Part shown: positions 16,432-23,809 of the stretch, piece by piece
How positions within the stretch are numbered: position 1 is the first letter of the stretch
How the letters are laid out: every line of letters starts with the position of its first letter
Source: Candidatus Riflebacteria bacterium HGW-Riflebacteria-2
GTDB taxonomy: Bacteria; Muiribacteriota; Ozemobacteria; Ozemobacterales; Ozemobacteraceae
DNA: 36,078 nucleotides
Direction: 5' to 3'
Assembly: GCA_002839435.1 (NCBI GenBank)
Contig: PGYA01000048.1
Location: forward strand, 1 to 36,078
Made by a program: the position numbers and the translations under genes
Notes under the pieces: generated by a model
What the model was told of the DNA's origin: nothing
Seen by the model: only the letters and a program-made list of their open reading frames with translations
Databases searched by the model: none

Positions 16432-17829
16432 ATGCTGATACCATGGGTCTATTTTCTTAAAGAAGAAGAACAGCTGTTACTGGAAGGCTTTACCAAAAAG
16501 TGGACGGTCAACGGCCCGGGCTCGGTGTTAGTCAAACCCATGATCTCAGCTCGCGTAAGACGTGGCGTCAGCCTTTCACCAACCGAGTTTGCCAAGATCA
16601 GGAACCTGCTGACCGGAAACATAAAAGTCGAGAAGGGACCCTGCTTTTTCTTTCTCGAGGCTTATGAAGAGGTATTGAAGGTATATGACGTAATAGTTCT
16701 GCGCCACAATGAATATGTGCGGCTGATTGACCGTTCGACCGGTATCATCAGGTTAGTCACCGGTCCGACGAATGTAGTGCTCAGCGCTACTGAAGAAATT
16801 CTGCAACCTCCTTCAGCTGGTGTCAACATCGATGAACATACGGCCGTGCTGGTGCGCAATACCTCAGACGGTTCATTGCGACTGGTAACTGAGAATAAGG
16901 TATTTTTTCCGGCGGCAAACGAAGAGATCGAGGAAGTTCGTCGAAAAATTCTGTTGGAAGAACACGAATCTGTTGTCATCAAGGGCAAGGACGGCAAGTT
17001 TCGCATAGTTAGCGGCAGCAAAAACGAAAACGCCTTTTTTCTCGCGCCCTATGAAACGCTGTTGTGCATGCGCTGGTCATCGGGCATTCACAAGGAAAAA
17101 CGCGATCTAAAAATCACCCACATCGATTCACGGCCAAAGTTCATGTGGTATGAATTTGGTGTGCGCACCAAGGATAATGTCGAACTCATTCTCGGCGTAA
17201 CTTTCTTCTGGCAGATCGACAATATCGAGCAGATGATCAGGACCACCGATGACGCGCCGGGTGACATCTGTTCGCATGCGCGCAGCATGATCATTCAGTC
17301 GGTTTCGAAATCATCGCTCGAAGCTTTTCTGGACAGCTTTAACGATGTTGTCAGGGATTCGATCAATGACAGCGCTGATCCATTCTATGTTGCACGTGGA
17401 GTCAGAATACATTCAGTTGAAGTCAGATCGGTTTCGTGCAAGGATGAAAGCACACAAAGCATTCTTCAGGAAATCATTCAGGAAACCACTAATCGCCTTA
17501 ACCGCCTGCAAAAGCAGCAGAGCGAAAACGAGGTTCGTCTCAATGAAGTGAAGGGCAACTTCGAGATCGAACGCCAGAAAGGTGACCTGCTCGAAATTCA
17601 GCGCGAGAACGCCATTAAAGTGGCGAAAACGACTGGTGAAAGCGAAGCCATGCGTGTCGCGCAGTTTTTTGAAACGCTTTCTGGTTCGCTGTCAGAGCAG
17701 GAAAAAATCAACATCTTCAACACACTCAAGAAAGTCGAATACATCGACAAGCTCGGTCGCAGCAATGCCAACATGTTCTTCACGCCGAGCGACGTCGATC
17801 TCCGCATCGAAGCCCGCACTAAAGGCTGA
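16432..17829 (+). CDS. Compact major vault protein (MVP)-like protein: repeats, SPFH-like shoulder, short cap helix
   Basis: The 465-residue protein reads as a shortened major vault protein. Four beta-rich repeats of about 42 residues occupy roughly residues 47-210. Each has an L..hE...vr....G..rlv.G pattern ending in EE-plus-hydrophobic, seen as RLIDRSTGIIRLVTGP, VLVRNTSDGSLRLV and VVIKGKDGKFRIVSG. Residues 225-345 form a shoulder/SPFH-like domain, with GVRTKDNVELILGVTFFWQI and GVRIHSVEVRSV. Residues 345-410 are a charged helix resembling the start of the MVP cap coiled coil. Human MVP, as I recall it, has the same order with about nine repeats and a longer cap. There is no signal peptide or clear membrane anchor. 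A plain SPFH or flotillin-like protein is the alternative, but the repeats argue against it. Cellular role unknown. Confidence 0.72.
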   Translation: MLIPWVYFLKEEEQLLLEGFTKKWTVNGPGSVLVKPMISARVRRGVSLSPTEFAKIRNLLTGNIKVEKGPCFFFLEAYEEVLKVYDVIVLRHNEYVRLIDRSTGIIRLVTGPTNVVLSATEEILQPPSAGVNIDEHTAVLVRNTSDGSLRLVTENKVFFPAANEEIEEVRRKILLEEHESVVIKGKDGKFRIVSGSKNENAFFLAPYETLLCMRWSSGIHKEKRDLKITHIDSRPKFMWYEFGVRTKDNVELILGVTFFWQIDNIEQMIRTTDDAPGDICSHARSMIIQSVSKSSLEAFLDSFNDVVRDSINDSADPFYVARGVRIHSVEVRSVSCKDESTQSILQEIIQETTNRLNRLQKQQSENEVRLNEVKGNFEIERQKGDLLEIQRENAIKVAKTTGESEAMRVAQFFETLSGSLSEQEKINIFNTLKKVEYIDKLGRSNANMFFTPSDVDLRIEARTKG

Positions 17830-17839
17830 TAGATTTAGT

Positions 17840-17864
17840 GCTTACCCGGGCTCTGGGCGGAATC
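17840..17864 (+). repeat. Fragment of the dispersed intergenic repeat, copy D
   Basis: GCTTACCCGGGCTCTGGGCG followed by GAATC matches the core of copy C (at 35994-36019) with a few changes. It sits in the 71-nt gap between the converging vault-like and beta-CASP genes. Only the core is present. Confidence 0.4.
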
Positions 17865-17900
17865 GGTGTAATCTGCGGATGCGGTTTCTGCCTGCTGAAC

Positions 17901-19499
17901 TCAGATTTCGGCGAGGAACTTTTTGAGTTTTTCGCGGCGGCTCTTTTCATCTTTGCTGTTGCGCATAAAGTCTGCCAGTTTAAGCGTCAGCTGCGCATAC
18001 AGATTGTATGAATCAACAGCTGGAGCTACCGCTTCGGGAGCTTTGGCAGACTTGATTTTTGCCGCCACCGGTGCAGCAGCAACCGCCGCTGCGGGCTGGT
18101 CCGCGAGCAGTTCGAATACTTCTCCCATACGAGGCGCAACAGCCCGGAAACCAAATTCTTCATTGAGTTTAACCGCGAAAGCATCGGCAGAATCGGGCTC
18201 ACCATGTGTGACAAAAACCTGCTGGCGAACTTCTTTAACACCCGATAGCCACTTTAACAGTCCGCTTTGATCGGCATGACCGCTGTAACCGGTTATCTGC
18301 TCTATATGAGCACCAGTAGTCACTTCTTCACCATGAATTCGCACGGTTTTGGCGCCCTCGATCAGAAGACGACCAAGAGTGCCTTCAGCCTGGTAGCCGA
18401 CAAACAAAACGGTATTGGCAGGGTTCCAGAGATTATGCTTGAGATGGTGTTTGATGCGGCCAGCATCACACATGCCGCTGGCAGACATAATTACGATACG
18501 CTTTTCTTTGTTCAGAGCCTTTGACTCATCAACTGAATTGGTAAAGCGAAAATCCGGGTGATCGAATAAACCACCCATCTTTTTCATAATTTCAGTAGCG
18601 TCTTCGTCATAGCATTCAGGGTATTTGATAAAGACCTTGGTAATCTCAGTCGCGAGAGGCGAATCGACTACAACTCGAATTCCCGAGATTTTTTTCTGAT
18701 TTTTCAATACAAGAATGTCGTGCAGAAGATCCTGGGTTCGTTCAAGTGCAAAAGCCGGAATTATGATCTTGCCACCGCGTTCTTCCGCGCGCTTGAAGAC
18801 ATCGGCAAGCTGTTGCAGTCGCTCTTCTTTTGTCTGTTTTTCGCGATTGCGGTTACCATAAGTTGACTCGACAACCAGAAAATCGGTCTCGCTGAAGCGG
18901 TCGGGATCATTGAGAATCGGCTTATCGTCTTCTCCGAGATCGCCCGAAAAGATGATCTTGCGCTTTTTACCCTTGTCTTCGAGTTCTATTTCGATGAACG
19001 AAGAACCGAGAACGTGACCGGCATTGTGAAAGGTCACGCGGCAACCGGCAACCGGCTCAAAAGTCTCGTATCTTTCGACACTCTTCATAAGTGCAATAGC
19101 ATTTGCAGCATCAGTCTCGTCATATATTGGTGAAATCGGCTCAAGACCCTTGCGTTCGTTGCGCCGATTCTTTTGCATGACTTCTATTTCCTGTATGTGT
19201 GCCGAATCGGGCAGAAGATAGCGCAGCAGATCAACCGTGGCCTCGGTAGCATAAATCGGGCCTTTAAACCCGTGTTTGACCAACTTAGGCAGCAGACCGC
19301 TATGGTCAATGTGAGCATGCGTCAGCAGCGCGAAATCGACATCGGCCGGATTATAGGCAAACTCTTTATAGTTGTTTTCCTTCAGAGTCTTACTGCCCTG
19401 AAACATTCCGCAATCAACGATGAAGCTGAAATTGTCGGTTTCGATCAGATAATTGGAACCGGTCACGCAGCCGGCGGCACCGTGGAAAGAGATTTTCAT
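17901..19499 (-). CDS. Beta-CASP metallo-beta-lactamase ribonuclease (CPSF73/TTHA0252-like)
   Basis: The 532-residue protein has the metallo-beta-lactamase signature H61-A-H63-I-D65-H66, then NAGHVLGSSFIEI and FSGDLGEDD, and the beta-CASP and RMMBL parts (PAFALERTQDLLHD, SASGMCDAGRIKHHL, ITGYSGHADQSGLLKWL). This is the layout of bacterial CPSF-like RNA endo/exonucleases. A C-terminal extension beyond the catalytic core (about the last 80 residues) contains an Ala/Pro-rich linker and a charged helical tail not needed for the core fold. AAGGG lies upstream. The gene follows an unknown small protein by 13 nt and probably shares its promoter. Confidence 0.92.
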   Translation of the reverse strand: MKISFHGAAGCVTGSNYLIETDNFSFIVDCGMFQGSKTLKENNYKEFAYNPADVDFALLTHAHIDHSGLLPKLVKHGFKGPIYATEATVDLLRYLLPDSAHIQEIEVMQKNRRNERKGLEPISPIYDETDAANAIALMKSVERYETFEPVAGCRVTFHNAGHVLGSSFIEIELEDKGKKRKIIFSGDLGEDDKPILNDPDRFSETDFLVVESTYGNRNREKQTKEERLQQLADVFKRAEERGGKIIIPAFALERTQDLLHDILVLKNQKKISGIRVVVDSPLATEITKVFIKYPECYDEDATEIMKKMGGLFDHPDFRFTNSVDESKALNKEKRIVIMSASGMCDAGRIKHHLKHNLWNPANTVLFVGYQAEGTLGRLLIEGAKTVRIHGEEVTTGAHIEQITGYSGHADQSGLLKWLSGVKEVRQQVFVTHGEPDSADAFAVKLNEEFGFRAVAPRMGEVFELLADQPAAAVAAAPVAAKIKSAKAPEAVAPAVDSYNLYAQLTLKLADFMRNSKDEKSRREKLKKFLAEI

Positions 19500-19512
19500 G
19501 CTGTTTTTCCCT

Positions 19513-19944
19513 TCAGGAAGATATCTTTACAGATGTTTTAACGGGCAGCTTTTTGTTTTTTGCATACAAAAGCAGTTTATCCTGTCTTATCGTATGCTCT
19601 GTCTCAAAATCTCCGCCCTTGTCTGTCTTATACGAAACTTTAATCATCTTGCCCCAGGCACTGAAAACAGTCGCAACTTCAGTAACCTTGCCACCGTCAG
19701 GCGCTTCAAATGTGCGTGGCAAAAAGCATATCAGACCATAGCGCCCAGGCGCAATAAGGTATACATGTCGCTGTAGATTTGGCGGCAGCTTTTTGTATTC
19801 TTCCGGGTAAATCGGCAGATAGGTTCCTACTGTGCCGAAATCGCCCGGGTCGATAAGCCCGGCAAAAGGCCTGGTGAAAGACTTCAGGCTGAGAGCTTCG
19901 AGTATTTCCTTGATGTGTTCATGTTCTACTGTTTTAAGTGCCAT
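19513..19944 (-). CDS. Conserved-looking protein of unknown function, cotranscribed with the beta-CASP nuclease
   Basis: I do not recognise this 143-residue protein. It is soluble, with no signal peptide or membrane segment. It contains an aromatic and proline-rich middle (YLPIYPEEYKKLPPNLQRH, PGRYGLICFLPRTFE) followed by a beta-rich, lysine-rich end. The lysine-rich tail and the link to a ribonuclease might suggest a nucleic-acid or nuclease partner, but nothing in the sequence proves it. It lies 13 nt upstream of the nuclease gene. A well-formed promoter ends only 9 nt before the ATG and there is no Shine-Dalgarno, so the message would have almost no leader. Confidence 0.75.
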   Translation of the reverse strand: MALKTVEHEHIKEILEALSLKSFTRPFAGLIDPGDFGTVGTYLPIYPEEYKKLPPNLQRHVYLIAPGRYGLICFLPRTFEAPDGGKVTEVATVFSAWGKMIKVSYKTDKGGDFETEHTIRQDKLLLYAKNKKLPVKTSVKISS

Positions 19945-19953
19945 ATGGGCGCT

Positions 19954-19982
19954 ATTCTATTCTGTTCGCTGTTTCAATTCAA
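19954..19982 (-). promoter_or_regulatory. Promoter for the unknown gene and beta-CASP nuclease, nearly leaderless
   Basis: On the minus strand TTGAAT (19982-19977) and TAGAAT (19959-19954) are separated by 17 nt. The -10 ends 9 nt before the ATG at 19944, giving a predicted leader of only about 2-3 nt. Confidence 0.55.
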
Positions 19983-20130
19983 GATTTTTTTCTTGAACAT
20001 TGCAAAAGATTCAGTTCTATATAAAAGAGTATTGATTGATTCGCCGTCTGAAGCTCGACCTGCCAGCCGGGTTCCTTTAACTAAAGCAGAAACTGAACTA
20101 TTACTGAAGATTTGCCAGATCGTGCCAATC

Positions 20131-21255
20131 TCAGTAATCGTCGTAGAAACGGCGAACCCGCTTGCTGATCTGACAGGTAACTTCGTAGGTAATAGTGCCG
20201 AGCTTTTCAGCCCATTCATAGGCAGAAATGTTCTGATTGCCAGACCAGCCAATAAGAACAACCTCGTCACCAACCTTGACATCAGTCGCCGGGCCAAGAT
20301 TGCACATGCTCTGATCCATACAGACCCTGCCCACGACAGGATACGAAGCGCCATTGATGAGGACTCTGCCTGAATTTGAGAACAGGCGGTTGAAACCGTC
20401 GGCATAGCCAGCAGGAAATGTTGCAATGCAGCTGTCTTCAGGTGCGACCCAGGTGCGGCCATAGCCAACCGAGCAACCGGCATTAACTTTTTTGATAAAA
20501 GAAACACGCGTTTTGAAACTGAGACCGGGCAGCAGCGAAATCGTCTGCGGCGTCTCATCGGAAGGGTAAAAGCCATACAGCATGATTCCCGGGCGCACCA
20601 TATCGAGCCAGCTTTCAGGGTGACCGAGAATGCCGCCGCTGTTGGCGCAGTGCACCAGCTCAAACTTAAAATTATGCGCCTGCTCGATTTCCTTGACCGC
20701 TTTTTTAAAACGTTCGATCTGTCTCTGAGTAAAGGTTTTGCTGGCTTCATCACTGACTGGCAAATGCGTCATCGCACCGGTCAGCTTCAGGAAAGGGCAA
20801 TCTTTGATGATGCGCCCGACCAGTTCTTTCGCCTGATCGATCTGCACACCTATCCGGCCCATACCGGTTTCGATTTTGAGATGTACATCGGTAACGCGGT
20901 TACAGCTTCTGGCAGCCTCATTGAGCAACAGAACATTGTTCGTTTCACAAACAGCCAGAGCCAGACGGTGATTAACCGCTTCGATCATTTCTTCGGGAAA
21001 AGCCGGACTGAACTTGAGAATCGGCATCTTGATACCAGCCAGGCGCAATTCGATCGCTTCAGGAACAGTAGCGACACCAAGCCAGTCAACTCCGATTTTT
21101 TCTGCCATTTTAGAAACTTCTACGGCACCGTGACCATAACCGTCGGCCTTTACCGCAATAAGAATCTTGCGTTCGGGGCCGATTGCCGTGCGAATGTTTT
21201 CGATATTTCTTCTGATGTTGTTCAAATGAACCCGAACATGAGTCTGATAAAGCAT
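20131..21255 (-). CDS. alr: Alanine racemase
   Basis: From the ATG at 21255 this encodes 374 residues. The reading frame is open for another 43 codons upstream, but those overlap orr and lack family similarity. The PLP lysine is K36 in AVKADGYGHGA, and the second catalytic base is Y265 in CSVGYGRTW, as in fold-type III alanine racemases. The C-terminal beta domain includes VGRVCMDQSM. It makes D-alanine for peptidoglycan from L-alanine. Placed 7 nt after orr, it is the last gene of the ornithine module; a role in racemising another amino acid is possible but the sequence looks like ordinary Alr. Confidence 0.92.
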   Translation of the reverse strand: MLYQTHVRVHLNNIRRNIENIRTAIGPERKILIAVKADGYGHGAVEVSKMAEKIGVDWLGVATVPEAIELRLAGIKMPILKFSPAFPEEMIEAVNHRLALAVCETNNVLLLNEAARSCNRVTDVHLKIETGMGRIGVQIDQAKELVGRIIKDCPFLKLTGAMTHLPVSDEASKTFTQRQIERFKKAVKEIEQAHNFKFELVHCANSGGILGHPESWLDMVRPGIMLYGFYPSDETPQTISLLPGLSFKTRVSFIKKVNAGCSVGYGRTWVAPEDSCIATFPAGYADGFNRLFSNSGRVLINGASYPVVGRVCMDQSMCNLGPATDVKVGDEVVLIGWSGNQNISAYEWAEKLGTITYEVTCQISKRVRRFYDDY

Positions 21256-21262
21256 TTTGCGT

Positions 21263-22369
21263 TTAACCTTCGATAACCACTTTCTGAACGTATTCCGAAG
21301 TTGATAGCGCCAGCAGCGCACCATAACCCGGATAAAAGGCGATCTCGTCGCCGACCTTGATCTCCCGCCCCGCTTCATGCACATCGAGAATCAGATGATC
21401 GCTCGATCCACCCAGAACAAGCATGCCGTCTTCAACTGGGGTGATTCCATCGACAACGACATCCTGGCGGCCGATATTGCAGATCGCGCGACGGCGCCGG
21501 CCACGATCGATGAATTCCTGCGTTTCGCCAAAAGCATCCTGGCCACGCTCACCGATCGGCATCGATGGCTTGACTTCGGCTTCAACGACTTCGGCAACAG
21601 CTATTACCGTATCCTGGCGCGTGCCATGCCAAGGTGAGCGATCGATAACGTTACGACCAAGCACAATAGCTTCGCCAATTCGATAGAGATTGACTTCAGC
21701 CGGCAGGCGGCCTTCTGCCATTATCGGCAGACCAGAACTGTTACCGCCACACACCACCGGCAGAGCCTGGCCACTGGCTTCACGACAAGCCTTGACCGTA
21801 TCGACAAGCAACTTCATATTCTGTTCTGACGGAATAACACCGCCATAGCAAGCGAGATTGCAACCAATCCCAATAACTTCAATACCTTTGAGAGCGCTTG
21901 CATTTTTGACCAGTTCGACAGCCTTGTCGGGCCAGATGCCTTCACGCAGGTCGCCGACATCGATCATGATAATAACCCGATGCAGGCGTTTCTGAAGGCT
22001 GGCAGCCTCGGCCAGCGCCTGCATGGTCAGCAGCGAGCTGTTCAGGCTGATATCGGCGATTTCGACAACTTCACCAGCGCGCGACAAAGTTGGCAGACGC
22101 AGCAGCATGAGCGGCACCGTAAAACCAGCCTGGCGCAGCTTCCACAGGTTCTCGATCCGGGAATCAGCAAGCATTGCGGCGCCACCATCGATCATGGCAC
22201 GGGCAACAGTCGGATGCGCACTGGTGACCTTGGTCACGCTGGCGACCGAGACGCCCTTTTCCCGACACTGACTGACAATGGCAGCGGTATTGTGGCGAAT
22301 GCGCTCTGGATAAATCTCGAGGCGCGGAGTTCTGAATTTGACTGTTTTAATTTTCTGGTAATCGATCAT
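21263..22369 (-). CDS. orr: Ornithine racemase (alanine racemase N-terminal domain PLP enzyme)
   Basis: The 368-residue fold-type III PLP enzyme has the probable Schiff-base lysine K47 in VASVTKVTSAHP and the NLACYGGVIPSEQNM and CGGNSSGLPIM segments seen in ornithine racemases and their close relatives. It would interconvert L- and D-ornithine to feed the D-ornithine aminomutase encoded just upstream. The ATG at 22369 lies inside the end of the reactivase gene (23-nt overlap), so the genes are coupled. The racemase family also includes enzymes of other specificity; the assignment rests on gene context as well as sequence. Confidence 0.85.
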   Translation of the reverse strand: MIDYQKIKTVKFRTPRLEIYPERIRHNTAAIVSQCREKGVSVASVTKVTSAHPTVARAMIDGGAAMLADSRIENLWKLRQAGFTVPLMLLRLPTLSRAGEVVEIADISLNSSLLTMQALAEAASLQKRLHRVIIMIDVGDLREGIWPDKAVELVKNASALKGIEVIGIGCNLACYGGVIPSEQNMKLLVDTVKACREASGQALPVVCGGNSSGLPIMAEGRLPAEVNLYRIGEAIVLGRNVIDRSPWHGTRQDTVIAVAEVVEAEVKPSMPIGERGQDAFGETQEFIDRGRRRRAICNIGRQDVVVDGITPVEDGMLVLGGSSDHLILDVHEAGREIKVGDEIAFYPGYGALLALSTSEYVQKVVIEG

Positions 22370-23696
22370 GGCTTTCTATCCACTTTTTGAAGGTATTTCT
22401 GACCAGGTCAGGATAATCGAGACATATGGTGCCAAGAGCCGAAAAAAGATAATCAGAGTCGAGCAGCACTTTTGCCCGTTTGTCAGGTAACAGGTATTTG
22501 CCGGCACCAGTGCAGATCGAAGAGAGAATTTCGCGTCCGCCCTCGACTCGGGTCAGCGCGCCGCCAGTGCCGATAACCCATTTTACGGCTGTCAGGTCTT
22601 TACCTTTGACAATCTGTTTTTTACCGGAGGGAGTGAAAAGGTCGGTGATAACGCCGGCATGGCGTCTTATGCCGGTTTCAACCGCTTTCAGACATAACCA
22701 GTGTGTCATCTCTTTTTCATCTTCGCTGGCCGGCATGGCTTTGATGCTTGCCTGCCGCTCCTTGCGGCTCTCTTCTTCGGATAATTCAATGATATTGGTC
22801 GCGTTGACAAATACGCCGAGATCACCCTCAACCGTGCGTTTAGCGCGCGGCTCAGGGTCTGTCAGTTTGTCAGCGAACTCACTGCTGCCATCGGTGACCG
22901 AGTGAACATCGGTAGTTGCGCCGCCGACATCGATCACCACGCAATCGCCGCCAACTTCGGCGAAGATTTCGGCTGCGCGCAGAACAGCACCGGGCGTCGG
23001 AATTATCTGGCGGTCGGTCAGACTTTTGAGGCGTTCCATGCCGGGTGCATGAATGATGTGTTTAGAAAACAGTTCCTGCATGCGCTTGCGCAAAGGATCA
23101 ACGTTAAGCACATCAACATCGGGAAAGACGTTGGGCGCAATCATGAGTTCTGTGCCAGAATTTTTGAAGACATTCTCAATAGCACGCTTCAGTGCAGCGT
23201 TGCCAGCATAGACGACGGGCACACCAAGTTCGAGCGAAGCCAGCTTGATCGCGTTAGTAACCACGACATCACGGGCTCCGTAATCGACTCCACCAGCGAG
23301 AACAATCATGTTCGGCGTAATTTCTTCGATCTCTTCGAGATCGAACTCACTGAGTTCTCCGGCAGTAATCATTTTAATGATGGCGCCGGCGCCGAGACTG
23401 GCTTCTCTGGCTGCACGCGCTGTCATGTTGTAGGTCAGGCCATGCACGGTCACGCGCAGGCCGCCGGCGGCCGAGCTGTTGGCAAAGACTTCGGCCGTTT
23501 CAGTGCTGCAGCCGCTGCTTTGCTCAAGGTCTTCTACGGCCGCCAGCAGGCCGATACCGACGTTGCCTTCGGCGACGCTGGTCGGCGCAAAGCCCTGCGC
23601 GACATGCATCAGACTGTGGTCTTCTCTGATGAAGCCGTTGGCCTTGGTTATAGTGCTGCCAACTTCAAGAGTCAAAAAATCAAGAATCTTGGTCAT
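22347..23696 (-). CDS. GlmL/MutL family ATPase associated with B12-dependent aminomutase
   Basis: The 449-residue ASKHA-fold protein has an N-terminal phosphate-binding stretch TLEVGSTITKANGF, a second acidic loop in CVVIDVGGATTDVHSV, and ATGGALTR-like late glycines (VIGTGGALTRVEGG). It is a member of the GlmL/MutL family, found beside glutamate mutase and ornithine aminomutase genes and thought to keep adenosylcobalamin enzymes active. It is not the DNA mismatch-repair MutL. GAAGGTAG precedes the ATG. It follows oraE after a 113-nt gap that contains a hairpin. Confidence 0.87.
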   Translation of the reverse strand: MTKILDFLTLEVGSTITKANGFIREDHSLMHVAQGFAPTSVAEGNVGIGLLAAVEDLEQSSGCSTETAEVFANSSAAGGLRVTVHGLTYNMTARAAREASLGAGAIIKMITAGELSEFDLEEIEEITPNMIVLAGGVDYGARDVVVTNAIKLASLELGVPVVYAGNAALKRAIENVFKNSGTELMIAPNVFPDVDVLNVDPLRKRMQELFSKHIIHAPGMERLKSLTDRQIIPTPGAVLRAAEIFAEVGGDCVVIDVGGATTDVHSVTDGSSEFADKLTDPEPRAKRTVEGDLGVFVNATNIIELSEEESRKERQASIKAMPASEDEKEMTHWLCLKAVETGIRRHAGVITDLFTPSGKKQIVKGKDLTAVKWVIGTGGALTRVEGGREILSSICTGAGKYLLPDKRAKVLLDSDYLFSALGTICLDYPDLVRNTFKKWIESHDRLPEN

Positions 23697-23752
23697 ATTC
23701 TACCTTCAGATAGTTTGGGCGCTGATACTAGCACAAACAACCATGTTTCTCA

Positions 23753-23793
23753 ACCAACCCCAAAAGCAAAGCCGCCTCGAGCTGTTCGAGGCG
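23753..23793 (-). terminator. Hairpin between oraE and the reactivase gene, possible attenuator or leaky terminator
   Basis: CGCCTCGA (23773-23780) and TCGAGGCG (23786-23793) form a perfect 8-bp stem with a 5-nt loop. Read on the minus strand it is followed by GCTTTGCTTTTGGGG, a weak U-rich run. It could reduce transcription into the reactivase, orr and alr genes or stabilise the oraSE message. Confidence 0.4.
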
Positions 23794-23809
23794 ACTCTGT
23801 GGGTTCTTA

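Noticed and set aside
21256..21384. Extension of alr by 43 codons into orr
   Set aside because: The extra residues are arginine-rich shadow of orr; the ATG at 21255 gives the normal Alr start and standard catalytic numbering.
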